Assembly (NCBI GenBank): GCA_050084515.1
Contig: CM114274.1
Location: forward strand, 25,482,001 to 25,546,000
Length of the DNA: 64,000 nucleotides
Reading direction: 5' to 3'
Source of the DNA: Blasia pusilla
Taxonomy: Eukaryota; Marchantiophyta; Marchantiopsida; Blasiales
Below the pieces are notes generated by a model. The model ran no database searches. It worked only from the letters and a program-made list of their open reading frames with translations, and was not told the origin of the DNA. The translations under genes and the position numbers were made by a program. Positions 47,825 through 58,410 of the stretch are shown here, in pieces. Within the stretch, counting starts at the first letter, position 1. Each line of letters opens with the position of its first letter.

Positions 47825-47835
47825 CATCTTTCTCA
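47825..47835 (-). promoter_or_regulatory. Self-complementary primer binding site of element C
   Basis: Minus-strand TGAGAAAGATG starts at the base after the LTR end (...TTTTTACA). It is the exact reverse complement of CATCTTTCTCA at 48011-48001, which lies 31 bases after the TATATAAG box of the same LTR and is therefore the expected mRNA 5' end. The same pair exists in D. Confidence 0.75.
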
Positions 47836-48316
47836 TGTAAAAATAAAGAGTAGTAAAAACGGCACACCCGGCCTAAAACTCCACTCCTCAATCTACATCG
47901 GCATATCGAGCCTCGTCCACCCTATGCTATCAAGGAATCCGGACGCTAGCATCCTAGTCCTAGCTCACACATACAAGGGAGGTGCTCCAACGGCCCAACA
48001 TGAGAAAGATGGCTTAGGAAAGCCATCTTCCTATCTTATATAGGGTTGGGAAGAGCCAAAAGGCTCTTATCCTAAAAATAGCGCTTCCCTTGGTAACTTG
48101 CGCGCACAGGTTACCAAGGGTGGATGACCTGGTCAACAAGTCACCCGGCTGTAAAAGACCTCAACATGAAAGTTGTCAGGAACGATGTTCCTGACACAAT
48201 GGACCAATCCTCAACCTCATCCGACACCGTGGGACAAAGTTACACTCAATATAGTCTGCTGGCTCCTACGCCCTATCCACGATAGATCTCGGCCTATCGG
48301 CTACTCAGATGTGACA
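47836..48316 (-). repeat. 5' LTR of element C (481 bases)
   Basis: Minus strand TGTCACATCT...TTTTTACA. It aligns along its length with D (63223-63704). It contains several perfect short palindromes, TATATAAG at 48042-48035, and the hairpin AAGATGGCTT-TCCT-AAGCCATCTT straddling the predicted start. Confidence 0.88.
48001..48042 (-). promoter_or_regulatory. LTR core promoter of element C and predicted mRNA 5' end
   Basis: TATATAAG on the minus strand begins at 48042. CATCTTTCTCATG begins 31 bases later at 48011 and is complementary to the primer site at 47835-47825 (in fact 13 bases pair if flanking CA/TG are counted). Confidence 0.65.
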
Positions 48317-48479
48317 ATGACTTGATCTTTGTATGATATGGATTACAGATGTGCGACTAACGATGGGGCAACCTAGCACCCGGCCTTCTGATTCGGGCAC
48401 CCAAGAAGGTGTATAGCATGTAGTAGATGTATAGGGCTACCTGGGAGTTAGAGGGACCTAACCGGCAGTTAGGGGGGCG
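48317..48479 (+). other. 3' untranslated tail of element A with a G-rich tract
   Basis: Matches the equivalent tail of element B (52486-52640). It ends in AGGGGGGCG (48471-48479), the only polypurine-like tract near the right end. That tract lies ahead of X rather than ahead of the LTR. Confidence 0.7.
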
Positions 48480-48586
48480 AGTTGTGGTACACTTGTGTTT
48501 GTGGATACTCTCGTCTATGTTATGTATGTATATGAGTATGGTATGTCAGCGATGTATGTTGTATGACGATGTGGATTCGCACGACA
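48480..48586 (+). repeat. X repeat of element A, inner copy (107 bases)
   Basis: Starts AGTTGTGGTACAC and ends GATTCGCACGACA. It is followed by GT and then the LTR. Nearly identical to 48956-49062. There is no copy at the left end of the element. Confidence 0.88.
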
Positions 48587-48588
48587 GT

Positions 48589-48956
48589 TGTCATGACCAT
48601 ACGGATTATGTCGTAGAGTATAGTGTGCTAGTAGAGGCCATTCCTTATGTAGGACCGTAATGGCTTGGTAGAGATGCGGTTCCATACATAGGGTTGGGGG
48701 TTACTCAGTTGTGGGTGACTTTCCCAGTAGGGCCCGCTCTTAGGTTGGAGGATATAAGGTGGAGTGCACTCAAAGAACAGTCAGTTCTTTGAGTTGAGCC
48801 TGTTGCGTTGGGAGTTAGCCTTGGTAGTGAGTAGAGCCCTTGGCTATGGTGTTTCCCGCAAGCTTCGACCTAGATTCTCCTATCGTGGAGTGGGTTTGGC
48901 TCGATTGTATGTGATTTTATACGTGTTTTATGATAGTAGGTCTTTCACGGATTTCA
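48589..48956 (+). repeat. 3' LTR of element A (368 bases)
   Basis: TGTCATGACC...GGATTTCA, matching the 5' LTR at 32627 with scattered substitutions. It carries TATAAGG near 48752 and the same hairpin at the predicted start. Confidence 0.88.
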
Positions 48957-49062
48957 GTTGTGGTACACATGTGTTTGTGGATACTCTCGTCTATGTTATG
49001 TATGTATGTGAGTATGGTATGTCAGCGATGTATGTTGTATGACGATGTGGATTCGCACGACA
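48956..49062 (+). repeat. X repeat of element A, terminal copy
   Basis: The last 107 bases of the insertion, ending CGACA and followed directly by the target duplication ATGT. It gives the element an X-LTR-X right end but a plain LTR left end. Confidence 0.88.
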
Positions 49063-49066
49063 ATGT
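49063..49066. repeat. Target-site duplication of element A, right copy
   Basis: ATGT, identical to 32623-32626. Confidence 0.75.
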
Positions 49067-50039
49067 GAATGAATTGGCTGAAATTATATGAGTGTGAAAC
49101 GCGTGGCTTTGAAGTATTGAAAGCTCAAAATAAGAAATACGTGGCTTTGAAGTACTGAAAGTTTGAAGTAGGCAGACTTATGTGGTCTTAGAGATGCATA
49201 TGTAGAAGAGTCCAAACTGAGTAAAAATTATCATAAGGTTATTATTTGAAGCATATAAATTGTTGATAATTACATATGAGGAATGCAAAGTGTGGGTTGA
49301 GTTTTAAAAAAAAAGTAATGATGAGAGGATACAGATAGAACTTTTTCATCCTTGGAAACATATGCAAATTGGGTTGATGTTCTTAGTTGTAAATATATGA
49401 GAAGAGCTCATTATTCAAAAAATACATGCATGGGTTGGACAATTTGAGATATCTGACATTTTTTCAGAGATGCACATAAGAGAAAAATTATTGTTAATCT
49501 CCAACACTTATAAAAAGTAATGAAGAAATATGTTCAAGATGAGTAGTTCATACATTGTGATGAATGAAAGTAGAGAGATTATTCAGATACAAGAAATGGA
49601 AAAAGAAGAGACATAGTGTGAGGGTTGCCGAATGTTTATTCAAAATGAATGAATCTGGAAACATAGTAAGCAGATAGATAATCATAAAGCAAAACATGTA
49701 GAATACTATATAGAAAGAATGAGTGTAGAATGAATAGACATCATCGAGTAAATTGAAATACATAAGTATGATTACTTAATATATATATAAGTTACATATT
49801 AAAAAAGGAGAGACACACAATCAGAAATGCAAATCAGTAGAAGAAATAGAGAGTGTACAGTGAGAATGGAAAAAATTGCCATACAGTATTATGTATGTGC
49901 TTTGAGTCGTGATAATAACACTAACACGACATTAGTTAATAATAGCAAAGTTGATAGAGTGAGATTCTGGTTCTATCAATTACATCACAACAGTTTGTAA
50001 TATGGAAGAAACAAAATTTGGGAATCAGAATATAGTAAT

Positions 50040-50285
50040 AAATTTCTATCGACGGCGGAGCAGTGACTTAATTATATGGACGTGCAATTGAAGTTTTGGG
50101 ATGCTAGCAATCATAGGCTCCACATCTTTTAGGAAGTCCTTGAAGTAGGCACTTCCATCCCTTAAATTCTCATAATAGTAGTCAATCCGCTGCTTCTATT
50201 GGTCAAATTCTTCATACAAAGCTGAAGCAAGGTCTTTTTATAGCCCTAACTATATCTCCAATTTTCCAACTTGAGATTCAGCTTC
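50040..50285 (-). pseudogene. Decayed coiled-coil-like coding fragment
   Basis: One minus-strand frame of about 80 codons has hydrophilic helical text (LASALYEEFDQ, RIDYYYENLRDGSAYFKDFL) interrupted by four or five stops, several of which are TAG or TAA where Gln would fit the heptad pattern. This matches CAG/CAA-to-TAG/TAA decay. I do not recognise the protein. It may be a gene fragment captured by a transposon. Confidence 0.4.
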
Positions 50286-51693
50286 CTAAAGCCTTGAAGT
50301 GACGTCTTCATGGATGTGCATTGGAATAGAGTTTGTGTATTGTGTAGTATGACGACTAGCGGAAGCAATATTTTGGCGAGCTCTCTTAAATGGCCTCCTC
50401 CATCTAACTTGCATACATGAAAGGCATTGAAGGGAAATGACGTTAAGGAATATTAGATGTAGTGGAGAAAACTCGATAGAAACATGAATTGAAATTGAGT
50501 AGGGCGGGAGGCGGTTGTGGTATGATGTAATGGTATATTTGTAATGAAATTTAGTAGACATAATGCAATCGAGTAATTTATGTTGGCATCATAAATAGCT
50601 TATAACAAAAAAATGTATGTGGATAAAAATGAGCTTCAAAACAATGTAATAGAAGCAAAAATTTCAGCTTGTAGCCATGGTGTAAGTGAAAATGTAAAGA
50701 GTTCCAAAATTTACTTCAAAATTGTGAAAAAAAAGAACAATACATATTGAAAGCAACAATCTGAAATGGTCAAGGTGGTAGTATATTGAAGTGTAGATAA
50801 GTAATGCATGAATCTGCGTAGAAGGAAGAGAAATTATAGATGTTACTATAACCATATTATGAATATAAGAAAAAAAAATCATGGAAATGATAAGAGTGAA
50901 ACTTGATAGAAAGTTTTAGATAAGAATAGATGGAGACTAAAGTGTTGTACTTGAAAATTTCATGCACACTTGGGCTTTCCTCGTGAGTTGACAAGATTGA
51001 TGTTTGTGTATGGAATGTTGTCATGGCTCTCTGATGATGACAAGTCAAAATCTAGAAGGATGGGAATTATATTTGTTTTGCTTGAATCTATATTTACCAT
51101 TGGGAATTATGGTAGGTTACCATTAGTCGTTGTCGCTTCATGCACGTAAGTAGATGGGAGGCTTTCACCAAAGTAAGGTCAATGAGCATGTGCAATGGTA
51201 ATCAGAACTCATGCTTGAGTGTCTGTAACAGATATAGCCCAATTCCCCATGATGCAAGAGAAGAAAGCTTGTTTGTCTGAGTACAAGTTAAAGTAGTCTC
51301 CTTTAAGTCAAAATTTTAAAATATAAGGAACAAAAATATGAAGCAAGTAAAGAAGGTATACCTCAAGCAGGGGCATCTTTATTAAGAAGCCTGCATTTGT
51401 CATTCCGATCTCGACCTTGGGCTAAGATTTTTTGGATTTGCCCGCTAGTGACCCTATTTTCCCAAAAAGCTGGGACAAGACCAAGGTTGTCACAAAACCT
51501 CATCTAGTTCTCAATTGGCTCCACGAAACGCAATGTTTGTATCTCTCGTATACTCTCGATGTCGTAAAGGATCATGAAGGAAAGATCCATATAGCTTGCA
51601 GGAACTTGTTGGTTGATAGTTAGAAAAGCAAGGTAGGGAAATGTAATTAGCATTTAGAGTAAATAGAACTTATTGTGATGGAGGTCGAGCAAA

Positions 51694-51861
51694 ATCAACA
51701 TGCTAAGATGGAGAGAGTTTGGGCTCATTCTCATGGATTGGCAAGGTAATTGTGGCAGCTTGTTGAATATGCTGCATGTAAGACATATTCTGGCTTGGAC
51801 CTGCTCCTCCGATATCGATAACTTTCTTACCCCTAGACCTTGTGATGCTATTACTTGAAGC
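51694..51861 (-). CDS. Small unidentified frame next to element B
   Basis: A 55-codon minus frame beginning MASSNSITRSRGKKVIDIGG and ending with TAG. It lies just past the right end of element B, on the strand of the PIF1-like helicase remnant that was adjacent before B inserted. It has no domain I know and could be the start of a decayed downstream gene whose later exon may lie at 51430-51620. Low support. Confidence 0.25.
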
Positions 51862-51899
51862 CATTCTCTATTGTGAACACAATTATAGTGAAAGTAGCA

Positions 51900-51903
51900 A
51901 GTA
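51900..51903. repeat. Target-site duplication of element B, one copy
   Basis: AGTA, matched by AGTA at 61664-61667 on the other side of the element. Confidence 0.75.
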
Positions 51904-52010
51904 TGTCGTGCGAATCCACATCGTCATACAACATACATCGCTGACATACCATACTCACATACATACATAACATAGACGAGAGTATCCACAAACACAAGTG
52001 TACCACAACT
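51904..52010 (-). repeat. X repeat of element B, terminal copy
   Basis: 107 bases, ending (minus strand) CGACA at 51904 directly before the AGTA duplication. Its ~40-base core matches the copies in A, C and fragment E. Confidence 0.88.
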
Positions 52011-52376
52011 GAAATCCGTGAAAGACCTACTGTCATAAAACACGTTTACAATCACATACAATCGAGCCAAACCCACTCCACGATGGGAGAATCTAGGTCG
52101 AAGCTTGGAAACACCATAGCCAAGAGCTCTACTCACTACCAAGGCTAACTCCCCAACGCAACAGGCTCAACTCAAAGAACTCGATCGTTCTTTGAGTGCA
52201 CTCCACCTTATATCCTCCAACCTAAGAGCGGGCCCTACTGGGGAAGTCACCCCCAACTGAGTAACCCCCAACCCTATGTATGGAACCGCATCTCTACCAA
52301 TCCACTACGGTCCTACATAAGGAATGGCCTCTACTAGCACACCATACTCTACGACATAATCCGTATGGTCATGACA
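52010..52376 (-). repeat. 3' LTR of element B
   Basis: Minus TGTCATGACC...GGATTTCA, matching 61663-61296. Two bases (AC on the plus strand) separate it from the inner X copy. Confidence 0.88.
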
Positions 52377-52378
52377 AC

Positions 52379-52485
52379 TGTCGTGCGAATCCACATCGTC
52401 ATACAACATACATCGCTGACATACCATACTCACATACATACATAACATAGACGAGAGTATCCACAAACACAAGTGTACCACAACT
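52379..52485 (-). repeat. X repeat of element B, inner copy
   Basis: 107 bases preceding the 3' LTR in sense order. Directly upstream in the sense orientation lies AGTTAGGGGGGCG, as in element A. Confidence 0.88.
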
Positions 52486-52657
52486 CGCCCCCCTAACTGG
52501 CGGTTAGGTCCCTCTAACTCCCAGGTAGCCCTATACATCTACAACATGCTATACACCTTCTTGGGTGCCCGAATCAGAAGGCCGGATGCTAGGTTGCCCC
52601 ATCGTTAGTCGCACATCTGTAATCCATATCATGCAAAGATCAAGTCATCTACCTCTC

Positions 52658-53183
52658 CTAAGTACATCGAGGACAAACCCACCTTCAAGTAGGAACAACA
52701 TCCAAACGTGGAGTCAAACACATCATGTGCCAACCCCTAGAACACCCACCGATCACACACCAACATACGGGTTGCGTTACCAGCAGACCCACACAACATG
52801 CACCTCAAGCTAGCACGTATCATGGCTAAGCTTGGGTCAACAGTACCATCCACATTTGGAAGATGACATGGCGCACAATTACGCACATGGTCCTTCCAAA
52901 CAACTCCATCACGACCCTCCAACATGAGAACTCCAAAAGCTAACACCTCACGCACTCGTAAAATAGTGCGGCCTGCCGTCACATCCAACATTGTCGGGGC
53001 AATCTGCTGCAAATAGACATAGTCCCCCACATGGAACCTACGAATCAATGGTCGATAACCTCCACCCCGAATGGTTGCATACCGCAACGTATCCCTGTGT
53101 TGAGCAATGGCAAGATTCTCAAAGGCTGTTGGCATAACTCTCCGAAAGAGCTCCGCTTGCTGAGAACACACCCTCATCCACAT
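52658..53183 (-). pseudogene. Integrase tail and frameshifted PHD finger of element B
   Basis: The open frame 53183-52737 has GDYVYLQ, GVLMLEGRDG and HVRNCAPCHLP, then the first PHD cysteines CMLC and CD. A four-base insertion breaks the frame. The remaining PHD ligands (GWHMMC, CPRC) are readable in the next frame before a stop at 52658, with one extra in-frame TGA. So the PHD finger was part of the family-1 polyprotein too, not just of element C. Confidence 0.75.
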
Positions 53184-54075
53184 TTATGGGTCATCAAGGT
53201 TCACCACCTCACTAGACTCCCGACAAATTGCTGCTGGCAAGTCTGGATCTCGGCCGTATAACAGAAAATAAGGTGAGAAGGAAGCCAAGGATGCTTGGCA
53301 ACTGAACCTATACTCCATGGCTAACCATGGCAACGAATATCCGGTCTCCAAGATGCCCTTCAGAGGCCATACTTGCACAATGCCCTCTTCACCGCCTCGA
53401 ACCACACGCTCAGCCAAACCATCCGCCTCGGATGATCTCGAGACGTGGTCCGATGATCAATCAATGCCTTGTCACACAAGACTGAAACTCACCCTAAAAC
53501 TCAGACTCGGTCGGTCAAGACTTCATTTGGTGCACCAAAATGACTAAGCACTCTATCCAGAAATGCATACGCCGTTCCTCACTCGCCTTGTCCGGTAATG
53601 CCACCAACTCAATCCACTTGAGAAGTGCTCCACCATCACCAACACATATCGATGATGTCGCAAAATACCAACGGTAACGGTCCCGCAAAGTCCACACTCC
53701 AACGGTAACCCAACCCCATAATAGGCAAGGGGTGTAATTGTGGTGTAGGGGCATTAAATGATGCCCTCACCCGGTCACAAACCATACAACGCGACACCAA
53801 TCGGGCTGCACTGAGTATGCATGCCACGCCACCAATATCGCCAAGGAGTAAGCTATACGACGCTTTACCCCAAAATGTCCCAACTCCTCATGGGCATGTC
53901 GCAATGCGCTCTCTCGAGCCAAATGTGGCACTACTCGTACTCTACCATCCTCCCACACACGGAGAATATGTGTTCCCTCCAATCGATACCTCTTAGCACG
54001 TTGAAGAACACGGTCTCGCTCCTTGGCACTCACTATGCCCGGCACCCTCTTGGTCCGTAGGAACTCCAACACCAA
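53184..54075 (-). pseudogene. Integrase of element B, multiply frameshifted
   Basis: Fragments in shifting frames: RESALRHAHEELGHFGVKR (zinc-binding HH), SRCMVCDRVRASFNAPTPQL (CC), YRWSVDFAGPLP (first Asp) and YRFSCQASLASFSPYFLLYGRDPDLPAAI (C-terminal end). The second Asp and Glu regions are visible but damaged. Same family as the intact-core integrase of element C. Confidence 0.82.
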
Positions 54076-54165
54076 CGCATCATCATGAATATCACGCTGA
54101 TCCGCACCACCATCTCCAACCTTAGGATCTCAAGGCCGCCATCTACCCTCGACTAGAGTAAGATA

Positions 54166-55882
54166 TCATGTGGTCCTCCATACTAGAGTCCACCTAACCA
54201 ACATAAAAGGCGGATGCATGCCAACTGGCACCATCTCCTCATCAACCTCGCCATGCCATCTAGCCCCTGTTGTATCCTCTTGGCTATTACATGGGTTCCT
54301 ACTCAACCCATCAAAGATCAAGGTTGGCAACCCAGGTCTATGTACCACCCGGAAGTCATACTCTTGTAAGATAAGAGCCCACCGTGCAAGCTTCCTGTAA
54401 GTTTGTCCGACTCCATCAACCACTTGAGCGGTTGGTGATCAAGAATAAGGGTAAACGGGTGCCAAACAAGTAACACCTAAAGTGTGCCACACCCCACACT
54501 CTGCCAAGCACTCTCCCTCATATGAACTATAGCGCGACTACCTGCATTATTCGAACGACTTGCATAGGCCACCACAAACTCCATGTGCTCATCATCATGT
54601 TGTGTCAACACCGCTCCAAGTCCCAACCTACTCCAATCAGTGTGTAACTGAAATGGGCGCCCTCTGATAGGTCTCCTCAAGATAGGCGCCGCCACCAACT
54701 GGGCCTTAATCTCCACAAAAGCTCTCTCCCGATCATCTCCCCAGTGCCACTGTTGATATGATTTCAGCAATTGGTTCAAAGGCTTTGCCATAGCACTAAA
54801 TCCCTTCACATACCTCCGATAGTAGTTCGCCAATCCCATGAATGCTCCAACTCTACTCACATCTATCGGACGCAGAATAAGTGCAATAGCCTCCACCTTT
54901 GCTTGCTGAACTCCCAAACCACCTGGATAGATCACATGACCCAAGTACTCAACATCCTCATGGAAGAACTTACACTTTCCTGGATGCAAACGTAGACCAT
55001 GAGCTTTCAACCGCTCAAACACCATCTGAAAATGTATCTGATGCTCCTCCACCGTGTTACTGAACACCAAGATATCATCAATGCAACATTGAACTAAATC
55101 CAACCCTGCTAAGATCCTGTCCATCACTCTTTGAAACTCGGCAGGTGCATTCTTCAACCCAAAGGGTAAGAATTTCCACTGGTACAAACAATCCTTGCCA
55201 TGAGAGTTGACACCCCAAAATCTTTGTCTTGGCCTTGTCACTCTCCGAATCGGCAATTGATGGTATCTGCCAAGATCCAAAGTCTGAAAATCTTTGCCTG
55301 TCCCACCACATCAAAGATCTCCTCGGTGTAGGCATGGCATACCTATCGGCCTTGGTTTGCCGATTGATAGGACGGTAATCTCCACACATCCGCCTATCCG
55401 TAGTTGCCATGCATATCCTTTTAGCGAGCATGACATGGCGATGCATACTCTCCATGCGACAACTCCATTAATTCAGCCTCCAAAAGGTCCAATGTCCTAC
55501 TCAATCAGGTCCCTCTCCATATCACTATATCGGTAGGGACGACGGAAGATTGGCGTATCACTAGCCAAATCAATTCGTATACCGGGTCCAACCAGAGAAC
55601 CCAACTCCTTCATGCTAAAGGCAAAACAACTCCTATAAGCACGTAGGAACCGTGTCAGCGCCGTTTCTCACCTCCCGTAAGCTTGGGCCCAAGTAATGGC
55701 TCCCAAGTCTCCTCCACTCGCATACTAGAGGGAGAGGACGATGCCATTGGTCGACGACATAACCCCTCACAAGATGATACACCCTTAGCTACACCATCAT
55801 CCGAGCAAATAACTCCTCCACCAAAGATGAGCAACCAACTCCACATGCCCACCATAACATCCCATTTACTCCAAGGATGCAA
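54166..55882 (-). pseudogene. Reverse transcriptase and RNase H of element B
   Basis: The linker frame 55882-55655 (EETWEPLLGPKLTGGEKRR) is followed by RT fragments at 55455-55078 and 55280-54477: MCGDYRPINRQTKADRYAMP, FLPFGLKNAPAEFQRVMD and the catalytic site as QCCIDDILVF, where the usual Tyr is Cys. It runs into RNase H (FQLHTDWSRLGLGAVLTQ) and the fragment at 54423-54166. It supplies the parts missing from element A. Confidence 0.88.
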
Positions 55883-55941
55883 AATACTACTCTCCTCGCT
55901 TCACCGATGCCTCTCTACGCCCCGAGTAACCATCGAGCTCA

Positions 55942-57264
55942 TTACAAGGGGTGGAAGACCCATGAGACATAGTCCGAAGTCGACGCTGCTCGGCCATACC
56001 AAGACTCAAAATCCAAGTCAAACAATTCAGGTCCATGGCTGACCCAACACATGACGTCGTGAAGCCTCGAAATAGAAGCAACTGTCACGCCAAGAGTAAA
56101 TCCCATCGCACGCTCTCTCTCATCAGCGTTAGGCTCCACCAACTGCCGCACATGAGAATCCCATACAAGCCCCGGACCACCTTCCTCAGAGGCATGTGAC
56201 GCGGGAAAACTCACAAATGTGGGTAGTGCCATCCTAGGCAGCCCACACGGTTCACCACCGCCATGGGTGACCGATCAATAACCTCACCACTTGAGAAAGT
56301 CGCCCACTATCCAAGATACTATCCATCAGAAGGCGAGGATCCCACCTTTGCATCGCATCATATGCTCGACGAGAACCTCCCTAGGCAACAATTTTGTCCA
56401 CCACAAGCGTGGGCGATGTGCACGCTGAGCCAACTCGCGCCAGCATCCAACAACACCGCCGCCCAATCCAAGAGCGCACCCCATGAACACTCGCCATCAT
56501 CCGGTCCGAGTGTCACCCAACAATGGAACATTCTCGAATGTAAGCTAGAGCACGTGCTCGATGAACTGAAGATGTCGTAACACCCGTAACATCTCCCAAA
56601 ACAATCGAGACCTAGGGTCATGTAATCCCTCACCACGACCAAAGACGTGTATGACCCTGACATGGCATCCTAGCAATCACCAAATCCACAGGACCAATTC
56701 TCTCAAGGTCCAGCGCCCCCAACAATGCAATGTGTGATGGGAAAGCACGCTGGTACCCACGAATAGCTGATGGCGGCAACAACTCAGGATATCTCCGCAT
56801 CAACTTACCAATATGTCGGGATGAGACTCTCTGGGCCGTCTCATCTCGCTCCACATACGTATCTCTCAAGACAGAATACCGGCCTGCAACATCGCAGCCA
56901 AACCAAACCAAAGTGCTAATCCCACCAAAGAGATCTAACACACAAATGCCCTCCGGCGGATACTGCCATACAATGGGTGTAGTATCCAAAGGGGATAACC
57001 CAACGGGGCCAGAAGTTGGAGTCCGCCGTGGGGCCTCCCCTTCCTCGTGAGGTATAACAGCCTCACACCAAGCCTCCTGCACTAGGCGATCAGCCTCCTA
57101 CCGTAGTGCACCGCCTGAACTCCAAAGTGGCACATCCAACGATGAGGATGCCTTTGCTGCAAAAATAGGGACCTCCTCTTCCTCCTCATGCGCATGAGAA
57201 TCCATAGCGTAAACATTACCCTCCAAAAAGTCTCCGGCCAAGTGACTACTCCACTAAAACCCAC
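55942..57264 (-). pseudogene. DNMT3-type methyltransferase of element B, frameshifted
   Basis: Fragments 57264-57082, 57082-56630, 56663-56358 and 56232-55942 follow the order seen in A: ICVLDLFGGIST (motif I), a small insertion, YVERDETAQRVSSRH, LVIARMPCQGHTR (motif IV with Pro-Cys kept but the preceding Gly-Trp changed), then VSFPASH, ADERERAMGF and near 56040 the motif X-like region with a shift. It is not expected to be functional. It confirms that the domain is an inherited part of the family. Confidence 0.82.
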
Positions 57265-57379
57265 CCTGAGATGCTAACACTGTTGGGGAAGACCCTCTGG
57301 TCGAGCCCCATAAATAAATCTCACAGAACTTGGCTCATACGTCCATCCCGGACTGCCAACCTGGTCTATAAGACTGTCT

Positions 57380-58410
57380 CATCCAGTAATCCATCTGAAA
57401 ACCCATCGGGTACACATCGCTCCTCCAACTAGTACATCATACGACTCGGCCGATGTGACTACCGCAGATACTCCCAACCGGGAGCTATCGGTCGCATGAT
57501 CTGGTCTCAAACTGCATGAAAACTTCTCTGTGTCATGAATTGAGACCTATCATTGGCTCCTCCAAGTGATGTTTGAATCTGGAATGGGCAAGGCTCAAGC
57601 TCTCGCCTCCGAATACCCAAACCAATACATCATGCCTTTCCCAACATCAAAGGTTGGGCACGAGAGTCTAACAAGACTCTATCTGGTCTATACACACTGC
57701 CTCTGTAGGACTCACCAATCGGAAGATCCCACTCCGGTTGTCCAACATACATACACCGGTGTAAGCCTCTCACGATCAATGGTCGGGTCGGGCCGGGTAA
57801 TGCATCCATCTTCGCCGCCGCCGCCGCCAAGTAGCATTGGTACTCAATGCTACTCCCGACATAGAGGGTCGCTCACAAGAACACCCTCATCCACCTCAAC
57901 ACGTGTAGCAAGAATAACCCCACGTTCACACAACGTGGTCGCGAATCGAAATACAGTGAGCTAAGTCAACTCCTAAAGCCATCACCTCCGTGGCGAAAAC
58001 AATGGGGATCCCAACACCGAAGTTGCCGTCCATATCATGCATTGGATCTTTGCATCCGTGTCTACTACACGCGATGTAGATGCCTCGATCCCCACTTTCG
58101 GCTCAATAGGTCTGCGAGGAACCATGGATGGAGTCCTAAGCACCTCGACAACAAGAATGACTGGGAAGCCTAGCCTTCCTCCCGGCCCCTCACCCCTCTG
58201 TGGGTCCAACTCCACAAGAGCACCACGTGGCTCGACGCGCTCGAGTGGCTCCTCTCGTAACTCAGCCGATGCCTCAACCTTGTGCCGCACTCGCCATATA
58301 AGAGAGATCATCCTCCATAAGAGGTGGAAGCCCCTGCTCCCGAACCGATCTATGCTCGATACAAGCCATAGTAGCCAACTTTTGCTCCAATCGCTCAATC
58401 CGGGCACCAT
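57380..58410 (-). pseudogene. Linker and protease region of element B
   Basis: 58410-57982 is the linker; 57830-57630 carries VLLDSRAQPLMLGKA, the same D-S-R seen in element A instead of D-S-G. Further pieces down to about 57400 include the second protease half (near YDVLVGGA) in broken frames. Confidence 0.72.

Larger units (their letters stand above)
39237..48316 (-). mobile_element. Element C: family-2 Ty3/gypsy retrotransposon with methyltransferase and PHD finger, nested in A
   Basis: Minus strand. 5' LTR 48316-47836, self-complementary primer site 47835-47825, leader to 46693, Gag 46692-45304, linker and protease to 43921, DNMT3-type methyltransferase 43893-42632, RT 42589-41657, RNase H 41721-40795, integrase 40794-40072, integrase C-terminal domain and PHD finger to 39511, X-core at 39336-39296 and a 57-base stub of the 3' LTR at 39293-39237. 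It inserted into the 3' untranslated tail of A at ATGA (48317-48320); the other target copy was lost with the deletion. It is the most complete domain set in the window but has several frameshifts and stops. Confidence 0.9.
32627..49062 (+). mobile_element. Element A: family-1 Ty3/gypsy retrotransposon carrying a DNA methyltransferase, interrupted by element C
   Basis: Order on the plus strand: 5' LTR 32627-32994, leader to 34449, Gag, protease, DNMT3-type methyltransferase, reverse transcriptase cut off at 39231, then nested element C (39237-48316), the 3' untranslated tail 48317-48479, X repeat 48480-48586, LTR 48589-48956 and X repeat 48956-49062. The 4-bp direct repeat ATGT flanks the whole, so these are real insertion ends. 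The rest of RT, RNase H, integrase and PHD finger are missing. A single deletion from the RT into the 3' LTR of C explains both losses. Most in-frame stops are CAG-to-TAG or CGA-to-TGA compared with element B. Copy B is the closest relative in the window. Confidence 0.9.
49067..51899. other. AT-rich spacer between elements A and B
   Basis: No intact gene. A 22-base phrase ending 'gtggctttgaagta' is duplicated at about 49098 and 49140. Minus-strand decayed coding fragments occur at 50040-50285 and 51430-51861 (listed separately). The rest is AT-rich with only short frames. Confidence 0.5.

Noticed and set aside
48480-49062. Tyrosine-recombinase (DIRS/PAT/Ngaro) element, suggested by the split-direct-repeat layout
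   Set aside because: The elements encode a DDE integrase with HHCC and have 4-bp target duplications, and no tyrosine recombinase frame was seen. The end layout is reported as an anomaly instead.
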